This document shows positions 16,286 to 25,777 of a DNA stretch of 40,885 bases, in pieces (the stretch's first letter is position 1; each line of letters starts with the position of its first letter). The notes below the pieces were generated by a model that was given only the letters and a program-made list of their open reading frames with translations, was not told the DNA's origin and searched no databases. Made by a program: the position numbers and the translations under genes. The stretch is from Candidatus Babelota bacterium (GTDB taxonomy: Bacteria > Babelota > Babeliae > Babelales > JABDEC01): the NCBI GenBank assembly GCA_013286795.1, contig JABDFA010000012.1, positions 1-40,885 of the forward strand, given 5' to 3'.

Positions 16286-16888
16286 TTATTTTTTATTTTC
16301 TATAATCTTCAAATAATTTTCTAATTTTTCTTTCCAATTGTCTCTGCTCCTACCTGTTACTAGTCCTTCATAATGTTTTTCCATAACATCGCTGGGAACA
16401 GGAATTAGTTTAATATGCCTAAATGTTTCATCTATTTCTTTTTTGGCTAAATCAAATTCTTTTCGAGCTATTAAGCCTCTTATTAAATCTGCTTTTGGAG
16501 TAATCCAAGTTGGTTCAAGTTCTATAACTTTTTTTACATGATATAGAAATTCATCATTGTATTGTTTTAGAGATCCAAGTGCCCAAACTATCATTTCGTG
16601 TAGATCTGCTCTATTGGAATCTATTTCTAATCCTTTTTTTGCTACTACAATTGCTTTCTCATATTCACAGTAGTTCCAAAGACATTTTGCTAACCAAAAA
16701 TATGCATCTGTACATTTAGGATCAATTTTTATAGCTTGTTCAAATGCCTTTTCTGCTTCATGATTTTCTGTGCCATCATAAAAAATATAACCCTTACGAA
16801 TTAAAGCTTTGATATTAGTAGGATCTTTCTCTAATATTTTGTTTAATTCATCTATTTTTTGGTAATCTTCTTTAGTCATTAGAGTCAT
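16286..16888 (-). CDS. TPR protein, second copy in toxin locus
   Basis: This is a 200-residue protein made of TPR helices: about four or five 34-residue units (KDPTNIKALIRKGYIFYDG, AFEQAIKIDPKCTDAYFWLAK, AKKGLEIDSNRADLHEMI, VKKVIELEPTWITPKADLI). The C-terminal segment, with IPVPSDV then a Y-E-x3-TGR motif and an amphipathic helix, matches the end of the 17868-18659 protein and, more weakly, that of 26926-27612. It is cytoplasmic (no signal). It starts 7 bases after the stop of the immunity-like gene at 16896, so the two are probably co-transcribed and translationally coupled. ATG at 16877-16879 is an alternative start. It probably serves as protective or accessory factor for the upstream toxin. 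Confidence 0.75.
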   Translation of the reverse strand: MTLMTKEDYQKIDELNKILEKDPTNIKALIRKGYIFYDGTENHEAEKAFEQAIKIDPKCTDAYFWLAKCLWNYCEYEKAIVVAKKGLEIDSNRADLHEMIVWALGSLKQYNDEFLYHVKKVIELEPTWITPKADLIRGLIARKEFDLAKKEIDETFRHIKLIPVPSDVMEKHYEGLVTGRSRDNWKEKLENYLKIIENKK

Positions 16889-16895
16889 TGGTTTA

Positions 16896-17762
16896 TTATT
16901 TCTCAGCTAATTCTTTTATTATATCTGGATCAAGTTCATATTCAAAACTAACTTCATTATTAAAATAAGTTATTTTAAGTTTTTTGAGATCCCATACCTG
17001 TGAAATTCCAAATTCGTCATATAAATCGTACCATTCTTTTGTAATTTCATAAAAATTACTCTTTGTTAACCTTATTTTACAATCTAAGTCTTCATCATTA
17101 CTATTGATTTCTATTAAATTATTTTCTACAGAACTTATTGTAATATCCTCATAACCCATACTATAATCTGAATCTTGTTTCATAAAATCTTGTATTTCAT
17201 TCAAATTATAAATATAAAAAGTAGGTTCTCCAAATAAAAGAGGAATTAAATTTAAGGATGAATTGTTGGAAGAAGGATATGCTGTAGTAGAATTACCAAT
17301 TTTATTAACAAAACATGACCAATAAAAATTATTCTTACTTCTAATAATGATATTTTCTAAAAAAGCACTTTTATCATTGTATATAGGAACTAACACAAAA
17401 ATATCACCATCAAATAAAAATAAAAATTGTTTCCATTCATCATTTTTAAATTTTTGCCAACTTTTAAGAAGTTCCAAAAAAGAAACATAATTACAAAATA
17501 AAGAACTTATAAAATAATCATTAATTGTTAAATCTTTTAATTCTATAATTTTACGATTTATAAAATTTATTTCTACGTTAGGACTTTGAAATATAGCCAA
17601 TATTTCTTCTTTGAAATAATCTAATGAATCTTTTGTATATGTAAAAATTATATTTTCTATCATTTTTTCAATATCATTATCGAGAATATGGGCTAATGTC
17701 TCAAAACCTATCTGATTGGAGATCATTTTTCTCTTACTTTTATTAATTATTAAATAAAACAT
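16896..17762 (-). CDS. Immunity-like protein, second copy
   Basis: About 288 residues starting with MFYLIINKSKRKMISNQ. It is a clear paralog of 18705-19595: same start (MFYLI-basic-ISNQxG), same core features (LKDLT, NDEWKQF, IYNDxS) and the same C-terminus DPDIIKELAEK. I chose the ATG at 17762 from the alignment with the paralog; a GTG five codons earlier is possible. There is no signal peptide or membrane segment, so it is cytoplasmic. It has no named family that I recognise. Position directly downstream of an exported toxin-like gene, and duplication together with its TPR partner, point to an immunity role by analogy with polymorphic toxin operons. Confidence 0.7.
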   Translation of the reverse strand: MFYLIINKSKRKMISNQIGFETLAHILDNDIEKMIENIIFTYTKDSLDYFKEEILAIFQSPNVEINFINRKIIELKDLTINDYFISSLFCNYVSFLELLKSWQKFKNDEWKQFLFLFDGDIFVLVPIYNDKSAFLENIIIRSKNNFYWSCFVNKIGNSTTAYPSSNNSSLNLIPLLFGEPTFYIYNLNEIQDFMKQDSDYSMGYEDITISSVENNLIEINSNDEDLDCKIRLTKSNFYEITKEWYDLYDEFGISQVWDLKKLKITYFNNEVSFEYELDPDIIKELAEK

Positions 17763-17867
17763 AAGGGATTTTATCACTCAAAGCTTTTTTGTACTATTTT
17801 TATACCTATTTTAATAATCACAAGTGACTTATCAAATTTATTTGAAGACAGATTTAAATTTTAAGTT

Positions 17868-18659
17868 TTAATTATGAGGACGACTTCGTATGTTATTTAA
17901 AAGCATCTCAAAATATTTTTGATTATTAGGATCTATTCTTCCTGTAATGTTTTGCTCAAAATATCTTTCTATTATATCATCTGGAAGAGGTAGATCTTTA
18001 ATCATTTTAATAATTGAAAGAACCTCATTTTCTGCAACATCAAGTTTTTGTTCCCTTAAAAGTAAAGTAATGAATGTTTTTCTTGGAATAATCCAATCCG
18101 GTGCGTTTAATATGGCTTTATTTATAAGTTTCATTGCTACATCATCATTACCAAAATACATTTGTATTATAGCTAATTTACTAAGACAAGCTACATTTTC
18201 TGGATCAATTTTTAAAGCATATTCAAGAACTTCTTTAGCCTTTTTAAAATCGGATAAAAGCCTAAGATAGCAAATTGCTAACCAAAAATAATAGTCAGCA
18301 TTAGTTTTATCTTTTTCTATAGCTTTATTTATAAAATTTATTGATTCATTAGGTATTTTATAGATAAAATATAAAATTCCCATTTTAATTAACAAAGAAG
18401 AATTATTAGGTTCTTCACTAATCATTTTTTTTAAATTATCAATTTCTTCATCCATATTGGATGAGAATTTAACAACCTGATTAACATAATCATTCCAATC
18501 TAAAATTGCAGCTGGATCTGCGGTAGTGTCATAATTGACAAATTCCAAATCCGATAATATTGCAGCTATATCATCTGAGGGTATCCTTTCATAATACTGT
18601 TCTAAGAATAATTGCATTGCTTCAAATGCTTGACGAGATGTAATTAATTTTTCATTCAT
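17868..18659 (-). CDS. Immunity-like N-module fused to TPR repeats
   Basis: This is a 263-residue protein. The first ~75 residues (SRQAFEAMQLFLEQYYER, SDDIAAILSDL, TADPAAILDWNDYV) match the pattern of a small protein family often found beside Rhs/CdiA-type toxins: an AM-x2-FL-x3-Y helix, then a D-x-LL-x-DL helix, then DPA-x2-DW. This is pattern recognition from memory. From about residue 85 it continues as TPR repeats (AIEKDKTNADYYFWLAICY, ALKIDPENVACLSKLAII) and ends with the PLPDDI...ITGR motif shared with 16286-16888. No signal peptide. It follows the first immunity-like gene by 45 bases in the same operon. The fusion supports a protective role against the upstream toxin. Confidence 0.75.
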   Translation of the reverse strand: MNEKLITSRQAFEAMQLFLEQYYERIPSDDIAAILSDLEFVNYDTTADPAAILDWNDYVNQVVKFSSNMDEEIDNLKKMISEEPNNSSLLIKMGILYFIYKIPNESINFINKAIEKDKTNADYYFWLAICYLRLLSDFKKAKEVLEYALKIDPENVACLSKLAIIQMYFGNDDVAMKLINKAILNAPDWIIPRKTFITLLLREQKLDVAENEVLSIIKMIKDLPLPDDIIERYFEQNITGRIDPNNQKYFEMLLNNIRSRPHN

Positions 18660-18704
18660 AAATCACCAGGCTTTATTATTTTTGAGTTAGGCGTGTAAAA
18701 TAAT

Positions 18705-19595
18705 TTACAATTTCATGCGTTTTATTTTTTTCTCAGCTAATTCTTTGATTATGTCTGGATCTAGCTCATAGTCAAAATCCACTATATTATTGGAATATGT
18801 TAACTTAAGTTTTTTTAGATCGAATGTATCATAAACATCGAATTCATTTTGCAAATCATGCCATTCTTTTACGATTTTTAAAAAATTTTCTTTGATTAAT
18901 ATTATTTTATAATCAAATTTCTGACTATTATCTGCAATTTCAATCAAATTATCATTTAAATAATTAATAGAAATGCGTTCATGACTAATTCCGTAGTCAG
19001 AAGATTTCTCGAATTCTTTTATTTCATCAAGATCGTAAATTAAAAATGTGGATTCTCCGAACAAAGAACAAATTAAATATAATGCTGGGTTATTAGTAGT
19101 AAGATGTGCAAATGTATTATTTTCTATTCTGTCAAAAAAAATAATTGAGTATGATTTATTTTTATTCTTCTCAATTATGTTTTTAACATAAACACTATTG
19201 TCATTATATATAGGGGTTAATATGAAATTTTCTCCGTTAAATAAAATGATAAATTGTTTCCATTCATCATTATTAAACTTGTCCCAGTCATCGAGTAATT
19301 TTAAAAAATAATTATACTCACTTAATATAGAACTAATGAACTTATCATTACTAGTTAAGTCTTTTAATTCTATAAATCTGCGATTAATTAAATTTATGCA
19401 TATATCTTGAGTTTGAAACACTAATAATGATTCTTTTCCAAAGCTATTCTTTACCGTTTCCTGTTTGTAAAGGCTAGATGTAATCATTTTTTTTATTTCT
19501 TGTACATCATTAATTAACACTTGATATAATGCTTCCATTCCTTGTTGATTGGAAATAATTTCTTTTTTATTTCTTTTAACTATCAAGTAAAACAT
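18705..19595 (-). CDS. Immunity-like protein, first copy
   Basis: About 296 residues starting with MFYLIVKRNKKEIISNQ. AAGGAA lies 5 to 6 bases before this ATG and overlaps the stop codon of the toxin gene, so I prefer 19595 over an upstream start at 19625 that would overlap the toxin. It is cytoplasmic and strongly acidic in places, and ends with DPDIIKELAEK plus a short basic tail. It is paralogous to 16896-17762 over the full length. It is the first gene after the toxin, with an 8-base gap, the classic position of an immunity gene whose product must be made together with the toxin. No named immunity family is recognised. Confidence 0.75.
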   Translation of the reverse strand: MFYLIVKRNKKEIISNQQGMEALYQVLINDVQEIKKMITSSLYKQETVKNSFGKESLLVFQTQDICINLINRRFIELKDLTSNDKFISSILSEYNYFLKLLDDWDKFNNDEWKQFIILFNGENFILTPIYNDNSVYVKNIIEKNKNKSYSIIFFDRIENNTFAHLTTNNPALYLICSLFGESTFLIYDLDEIKEFEKSSDYGISHERISINYLNDNLIEIADNSQKFDYKIILIKENFLKIVKEWHDLQNEFDVYDTFDLKKLKLTYSNNIVDFDYELDPDIIKELAEKKIKRMKL

Positions 19596-19603
19596 GGATT
19601 TCC

Positions 19604-22423
19604 TTAAATAATTTGTGTTATACAACTAGAACAGTTTAGTTGATCTGGGGTTAATTTATTTAATTTAGAAGCATTGGGATATATACTTTCAGGTATACCA
19701 GTGACTTCATCTACTAGAATTTCAATATTTCTGGGACAGCAAGGTGATTCTACGTTGATTAATATATCGCCATGATCTAGCTTACTTGTAATTCCAGACG
19801 GATTTGCTTCCATCCAATCAACTAATTTATCTAGCATTGTATCAACATCCCAAGATTCTGGAAATAGAGTAGAATCTTTAGATCTACCCATATAACTAAC
19901 AGAAATGGAACTTTCACAACCATTTCCATGTGTTTTTTTTGATGCTATATCAAAACAACAATGAGGATCTCCCTTTTTATGAAAATGTAACCCATTTGGC
20001 TTGCTTCTTCTGACGCCTCCATGAGTAGCATGATGAGTAAAGTCTTCAACATTCTCAATTTTGATATTTCTCTTTTTGCAATATTCACAATTATTAAAAC
20101 GTTCTATTGCTTTTTTTATTTTTGCAAGTCTTTCAGCTTTGATTTTTGTATGCTTTGGGTCATTTGGATCAAATTGATTTTGTGGATTTCCTGAATTATT
20201 AGGAACTGGCAGATTTGATGGAACTTTAGAACAATCATTTTTTTGAATTCCTGCCTGTTTATTTAATTCATTTTCAATAGCACAAATCAATGCAAGGGTT
20301 TCAGCAGCGCTTATAGCGTTTGAATATTCACCTTCAACAGATTCTTGTAATAATTTAGGTAAAATATTTTGGTTTTCTTCAATTTTTGATATTGCTATAT
20401 CAGTTTTTTGCAATTGAACAGGTGGATTTGCTATATCAGACAATAGAGATTTTAACTTAGAGAATGATTCTTGATTTATAGTGTTATTAGAAAATGTTTT
20501 TAAAAATAATTTTTGAGCTTCTGTAACTTTACTATGCAATGCAGGATCCTTTGCATAATAATCATTATAAAACAAAATTTGGTTGGCATGATCTATGAAA
20601 TCTGCGCTTGCAGATTTGCTTGCATTTAATTGACGACATTTATTGGCAAATTCATTATTAAAAACATTAAGAATTCCATTTTGCGCGAAAGCATTAGCCA
20701 ACTCTTTATTTTCGCTTTTAGCAAACTGTATAATCAAATCAAATCTAGCTTTTAAATCAACTTGACCATTTGTATCAATAATCGGATCCATTAAAGAATA
20801 AAGGGCTTTCTCTACTTCAATAGATGAACCTGAAATATAACTTCTTACATACTTTAACTGATAATTATTTTTTGCTTCATTTCTTACGGCAAGAACAGTG
20901 TTAAAACGTTGCAAAGCAGTACAATTATCTTTAATCTCGGTATTCATTTGCAAGGCTATCAATTCATCTTTTGAAGCACTTTTATAAAGCGGGTCATTTA
21001 TAAACTCCTTTATAACACCATTTTCTGTAAATACTTCATTTAAAAGAGATTCTCGCCAAAATTTCAAATTAAAATCTGTACTGTTATCCACAAATTTTTT
21101 AGCAGAATGATAATCATACTTAGTTAGAAACTCATTAATCTGATTAATGTCATTTATAAAACTCTTATTATAAGAACACTCTCTTATTAAATCTTTATTA
21201 AAAGAAAAACATCTACGCTCGACTGACTTCCCATCTATTTCATAACCAGAGAACCACCAACCATTAGATTGTTGAACTTTCTCTAAATTAAAAGATTTAT
21301 ATAACTTACCTAACTTGCGACAGTTTGAATCTAAATAACCATTATTAAATATTAAATGATTACTATTTTGACCAAGATTTTGTTGAACTGATTCACGCAA
21401 AGAAACAATGCCTTTATCATTTCCAATCTGTTGCAAAAAATATGCAATATCTCGTGCTATTTCAGCCTTCTCACGAAAATTATATAACTTGCCTGTTTTT
21501 GAATCGAAGTTTTCCTTCATTACACAACTAACTACATCTACCATATACTCTCTTGCTGGTCCGTAAATTATTTCATAATTTGATAATTCTAACTTAGCCA
21601 ACAATCTTTCTATAGGATTTGTAGAATTAGATTTTAATAAAATTTTAGAAAAGTCATTTACATAATTTAAATATGTATTAGCTTGTTCGGAATTTTGCAT
21701 AAATTCTAAATACGCCACATTATCCATTTGTTGCTCGACAGGCATGCTAAATTCAGAAAATCTATTACGGCCAGCTCCAATCTCCACGCTAAAAGATGAT
21801 AAGTTATCCTTTTGTCGTATTAATTCCCGCTCAATTTCTGCTTGCATCTGTGCAGTAGCTCTATCAGCATTTATTCTTAGTCTAGTTTTTTGATCAAATT
21901 GAATAGGCTCGGTTAGTGATTTAGTTAATTCTTTATATTTGGCAACATCAAAGGAATTTTCAACAGGTACTGAGATACTTGATATCTTCTCCATTACTGA
22001 AGTTTGACTATTTATTTCAACTTCATGGTTAACTGGATTTAATTCAACAGAATGATGACTGTTTGGAGCTATATTTTTAATAATTTCTACTTGACGGCTA
22101 CAACTTAAATTGTCCGAAGCATCAACAATTGAAACATCTAAAGTTTTAGTTACAATTTTATGTACTTTGGCTGGACCTTGAGGAGCGATTATGCCAGATT
22201 CTGAGGCAAAGGAATTTTGCAATTTTTGAGAAATAGAATGAATAAAAGCAGAATGCTCTTCACAAAAAACCAAAAACCTATGGCTTAAAACTTGAATGCG
22301 ACTCAAAGAAAGAAGAGTAGGATCACTAAAAGGAACTATTCCAATACTTTTAATAAAAAAAATTGGTTGAAGAGCTAACGTAAAGACTAAAAAAATTAAT
22401 AATCTAGATTTTTTTCTATACAC
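19604..22423 (-). CDS. Exported polymorphic-toxin-like protein with C-terminal EndoU-like domain
   Basis: This 939-residue protein starts with GTG (GGGA 8 bases upstream). It has a signal peptide (about 1-27) and a long helical, Asn/Lys-rich middle with no recognised domain. A Pro/Asn/Gln linker (about 720-745) follows. The C-terminal domain of ~150 residues shows HHATHGG (His797/798/801), then LHFHKKG (His813/815), a GRSKDSTLFPESW block, HGDILINVE and a closing IPESIYPN. This order resembles bacterial EndoU-type ribonuclease toxins (His, His, GK-S-x-FP-x-SW, final Y/T-containing strand), which cleave RNA. Cys residues are abundant in this domain. The immediately downstream [immunity-like, TPR] x2 genes support a toxin role. 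No RHS, filamentous haemagglutinin or LXG region is seen. The enzyme assignment is moderate. Confidence 0.65.
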   Translation of the reverse strand: MYRKKSRLLIFLVFTLALQPIFFIKSIGIVPFSDPTLLSLSRIQVLSHRFLVFCEEHSAFIHSISQKLQNSFASESGIIAPQGPAKVHKIVTKTLDVSIVDASDNLSCSRQVEIIKNIAPNSHHSVELNPVNHEVEINSQTSVMEKISSISVPVENSFDVAKYKELTKSLTEPIQFDQKTRLRINADRATAQMQAEIERELIRQKDNLSSFSVEIGAGRNRFSEFSMPVEQQMDNVAYLEFMQNSEQANTYLNYVNDFSKILLKSNSTNPIERLLAKLELSNYEIIYGPAREYMVDVVSCVMKENFDSKTGKLYNFREKAEIARDIAYFLQQIGNDKGIVSLRESVQQNLGQNSNHLIFNNGYLDSNCRKLGKLYKSFNLEKVQQSNGWWFSGYEIDGKSVERRCFSFNKDLIRECSYNKSFINDINQINEFLTKYDYHSAKKFVDNSTDFNLKFWRESLLNEVFTENGVIKEFINDPLYKSASKDELIALQMNTEIKDNCTALQRFNTVLAVRNEAKNNYQLKYVRSYISGSSIEVEKALYSLMDPIIDTNGQVDLKARFDLIIQFAKSENKELANAFAQNGILNVFNNEFANKCRQLNASKSASADFIDHANQILFYNDYYAKDPALHSKVTEAQKLFLKTFSNNTINQESFSKLKSLLSDIANPPVQLQKTDIAISKIEENQNILPKLLQESVEGEYSNAISAAETLALICAIENELNKQAGIQKNDCSKVPSNLPVPNNSGNPQNQFDPNDPKHTKIKAERLAKIKKAIERFNNCEYCKKRNIKIENVEDFTHHATHGGVRRSKPNGLHFHKKGDPHCCFDIASKKTHGNGCESSISVSYMGRSKDSTLFPESWDVDTMLDKLVDWMEANPSGITSKLDHGDILINVESPCCPRNIEILVDEVTGIPESIYPNASKLNKLTPDQLNCSSCITQII

Positions 22424-22562
22424 AATAATATTCCCAGATTCATAAATATACAGATGAACAATTAATTTAATTTGTAATTCACTACACCCATTACCTATTT
22501 TTTTAACAGATAAAATAAGCAGTATTATTTGACATGTATATATAATTAAAACTTTGCAAAAG

Positions 22563-23246
22563 CTATATTCTACTAATTGCTCTTAATAAATTTGCTTGTC
22601 TCATTTGATAAACAGCTTCTTGATTCTCAAATAGTTGAATTTGAGCTAAAAAACTTGGGTCTTCTTTTATAATCAATAAAATTTGATGCAATTTCCAAAA
22701 ATAATTAGGATTAAATTGCTTTAAAATTTCTTTAGCTTCATCTTGTAATTCTTCTTCTGTATCGGCTTCAGTAACTACATTAAGCCATTCTACTATTAAA
22801 TTCGAGTCTTTAATTAAATTTTTTATGTGCAAAAAAGCATAAGCCAATGGAAGATCATATTGGCTATATATTTTTTTCAAATCACTCATAAAATCTTGAT
22901 TAATATTACAATAAAGCTCAACAAATTTTATTAATTTTTTATTATCATTAATTTGAGATTTTGCACTTTCAAAATAACTTTTAGTACCATATATCCAATA
23001 TTTTGTACACATCAAACCTACGCCACACGTTATTAAGCTAATCACTTTTAAGGCAGGATCATATTGTTTATAATATCTAAAATCATCATAATATTTATAC
23101 ACAGACAAAGCACTGGCCGCAAACATTGCTAACGCAGTACCGGTTTTTGGATATTTATAAACAATAGAATTTTCTTTAGGTTGTCCGCAAGAAATAGATA
23201 TTGTTAAAATCATTGTTGAAGCAAGAAAAAGGACTTTGAGATTCAT
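22563..23246 (-). CDS. Predicted membrane/exported protein of unknown function
   Basis: This is a 227-residue protein. It has a signal peptide (about 1-20, ending ISISCG; the Cys context is not a good lipobox). Two further hydrophobic stretches follow at about 36-50 (TALAMFAASALSVY) and 67-85 (LKVISLITCGVGLMC). The C-terminal ~120 residues are helical and acidic (EADTEEELQDEAKEIL). I recognise no family. It is upstream of the EndoU-like toxin on the same strand with a 139-base gap, so it may be a separate unit or the first gene of the toxin operon, perhaps helping export. It diverges from the second toxin gene at 23510. Confidence 0.75.
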   Translation of the reverse strand: MNLKVLFLASTMILTISISCGQPKENSIVYKYPKTGTALAMFAASALSVYKYYDDFRYYKQYDPALKVISLITCGVGLMCTKYWIYGTKSYFESAKSQINDNKKLIKFVELYCNINQDFMSDLKKIYSQYDLPLAYAFLHIKNLIKDSNLIVEWLNVVTEADTEEELQDEAKEILKQFNPNYFWKLHQILLIIKEDPSFLAQIQLFENQEAVYQMRQANLLRAISRI

Positions 23247-23509
23247 ATTACACTCTATGTTGTTTAAAGATTTTTAAAATTATTTTGTAATAAGTTTATC
23301 AAAAATAACATTGAGATCTATTAATTTTGTAAATTAAGTCTCTAACACAATAACTTGCGCATATTTTTAAATAAAATCTTACACTTTAAAATTACCAGAA
23401 ATATAAGAGTAAATTATTTGATAAAATCTTTTATTTTTTATAGAATCATCCAATCTAAATAGTAGTAATGAAAACATGAATCGCAAGCCAAATTTAGTTA
23501 TTACAAAAA

Positions 23510-25777
23510 ATGAAGCTATCTAAATTAAAATTAATCTTAATTATTATAAGCTTTTCTAAATCTAATTTATGTGATTATCCACAACAAGATAGCATTGGTA
23601 TTCTAATTTTATCACCCTCACACATTGCAAGTAATAATAACAATTCTAATAACAACAATGATATAAGAGATTCTGAATCACATAATCATTCAAAAGAAAC
23701 AGCAGAACAACGCAACGATAATAACTGGGAAGCTGCAAGAGAAGAAGATGTACATAAAAATACTAAAAATGAGAATTTTTCAGAATCACAAATAACTCAG
23801 AACCATCACTCTAGGGAAAATGAAACTTCAAGAATAGAAAGCTTGTATGAAAAAGAGTTTAATTTGCAATCAACTGTATCAGAACCTACAGCTTTACAAA
23901 AGTTTCAAGAAGCTGATAAGCGTTTTGAAAAAACTTATGCAAGACACAAAAATCAAGCCTATACAAAAGAAATAAATCGAATGCTTTTATTCCAGCGTTT
24001 ATATTTTCATGAGATAGATCTAAACAAAAAAATGGAATATGGCAATTATCCTAAAATGATACATTTTGATTTTTGGAAGGTTGGAGAATTTGGTGATAAA
24101 GGCAGATCTCGTGAATATTGGAACGAGTTCTCTAAACGCGAGAAAAATGTATTAAATTTGTTTTGTAATTTCAATCTTTATTATATACAAGAATACAGAG
24201 ATAATTTAAAACAATTACCATCTTATGATTTTTTCATAACAAAAATAGCTCAAAATCTAGGAAATTCAAATAACGAAGATTTTTTTAATGCTACAAAAAA
24301 TCGTAGTCTAAGTTTAAAAAATGGCGGTAAAATAAAATTCCATGATTTTATTTTTAAAGAAGCTCATGAAATACAACAGCGCGAACTTAATAAGTTTAAT
24401 CAAAAAAGTAAAGATATAGAAAAAGCCTGGTTAGAAAAACCAAAAAATACATTTCAAAAATGTGCATATAATCCTTTTAATAAAACCTTAAAGTTAGAAC
24501 AAATTCTCAACAAAGAAGAAATAATAAAAAAAGATTATGCTCTATCTCCCACAACACAATTGTTTTTAAATAAACATTCTATTGATATAAATCAATTTGA
24601 ACAATTCACTGGTAATCAATTACAAAACAGCCTACACCATGAATTTTTATATGTAATTGAAAGAGCAGCTTCTATTTGGCATGAAAGCCAAAACAATAAA
24701 AATATTCAGGATTTTGCTTTAACAACTGCTCATTTTGCAAATATTGGTTGCAATGCAAATAATAATGGTTCATTAGAACTTGCAAATAATTGCGCTGATA
24801 CAGGACATTGTCTTTTAGCATTTTTTGAAGGATGTAAAAATGCAATCATAGCTAATAGCGATTTTTTAAAAAATTTATTGATTCATCCAATTCAAACAGG
24901 TAAAGAAATAATAAAAACCATTAAAGAGATTGGCAAAACAATTTTCCCAACAGAATCAGCTATTGCAGAACTAGCAAGAGATGTTATTTTTGCTATCTCT
25001 AAAGTTTTTATACAAATGCAGAAAATAACCAATGGTATGTCATTAAATCAGATAAATCCAGAAAACCTATCATCTTCTTTAGAAAAAATAAAAATTATTC
25101 ACCAAGATTTACTTGAGCATGAAGTAATTAATCTAAAAGAAAAAGTAATTAATGTATTACATCAAAATATAAATAATTTTGTACCGCGCTTTGACACTCA
25201 AGTTATAGTACCAATTTTAGTAAACGTGGGAACAAATATAACAGATAAAATAATTAATGCTGACACTACAGAAAAATTTGAAGTTGCCGGATATTTAATA
25301 ACTGATGCGACCCTTAATTTTATTATTTTACCTGAATTAATTTTAAAACCATTAGGTACAATTGGCATTGAAGCAACAAAATTAATTAATTTAGGGTTAA
25401 AAAAAGGAGCAGTAGTTACTTTAGAAGCAATTGAATTAATTAAACAAAATCCCAAGTTAATAAATATTGCTACTACAGTAAATGAAACAATTGAGAATGT
25501 TACAAACTTAAAACAATATTATGTTGAATTAATAAAATATGAAAAATTAATCGCTTCTAATGAAAGATTAAAAAGATTTCTTAAAAACGCAAAAATCCCT
25601 GAATTTTTCATTCCTGCTGAATCAATAATAAAAAGACTTGAGTTAGTAAAAAATGAAGAATACTTCATTGATATTTTAGGCAACAAATTAAGAGTTTCTA
25701 CAAATCCAAATATTTCTGAAATTGAACTTTCAGGCTATCACGTGAAGACATTTTACAAAGAATTGAAAGTATTTTGA
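23510..25777 (+). CDS. Exported polymorphic-toxin-like protein, frameshifted before its C-terminal domain
   Basis: This is a 755-residue product. A signal peptide (about 1-21) is followed by an Asn/Ser/His-rich low-complexity stretch (about 40-110) and a helical body. A hydrophobic region at about 580-640 (TDATLNFIILPELILKP, IGIEATKLINLGL) resembles the pre-toxin hydrophobic segments of secreted toxins. At about codon 745 the frame appears to slip by one base. The in-frame product then ends ten residues later with non-homologous sequence (KTFYKELKVF), while the expected continuation (EDILQRIESILKKPDG) runs in the next frame to 26064. The intact ancestor would be about 850 residues. This may be a pseudogene, a sequencing or assembly error, or a genuine frameshift switch. 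There is no strong ribosome binding site. Confidence 0.75.
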   Translation: MKLSKLKLILIIISFSKSNLCDYPQQDSIGILILSPSHIASNNNNSNNNNDIRDSESHNHSKETAEQRNDNNWEAAREEDVHKNTKNENFSESQITQNHHSRENETSRIESLYEKEFNLQSTVSEPTALQKFQEADKRFEKTYARHKNQAYTKEINRMLLFQRLYFHEIDLNKKMEYGNYPKMIHFDFWKVGEFGDKGRSREYWNEFSKREKNVLNLFCNFNLYYIQEYRDNLKQLPSYDFFITKIAQNLGNSNNEDFFNATKNRSLSLKNGGKIKFHDFIFKEAHEIQQRELNKFNQKSKDIEKAWLEKPKNTFQKCAYNPFNKTLKLEQILNKEEIIKKDYALSPTTQLFLNKHSIDINQFEQFTGNQLQNSLHHEFLYVIERAASIWHESQNNKNIQDFALTTAHFANIGCNANNNGSLELANNCADTGHCLLAFFEGCKNAIIANSDFLKNLLIHPIQTGKEIIKTIKEIGKTIFPTESAIAELARDVIFAISKVFIQMQKITNGMSLNQINPENLSSSLEKIKIIHQDLLEHEVINLKEKVINVLHQNINNFVPRFDTQVIVPILVNVGTNITDKIINADTTEKFEVAGYLITDATLNFIILPELILKPLGTIGIEATKLINLGLKKGAVVTLEAIELIKQNPKLINIATTVNETIENVTNLKQYYVELIKYEKLIASNERLKRFLKNAKIPEFFIPAESIIKRLELVKNEEYFIDILGNKLRVSTNPNISEIELSGYHVKTFYKELKVF

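Noticed and set aside
17947-18270. 107-codon plus-strand ORF
   Set aside because: Antisense of the TPR gene at 17868-18659; no ribosome site, and the reverse frame has clear TPR sequence.
23476-23523. 15-codon ORF overlapping the start of the second toxin gene
   Set aside because: No ribosome binding site or recognisable sequence; likely chance in AT-rich DNA.
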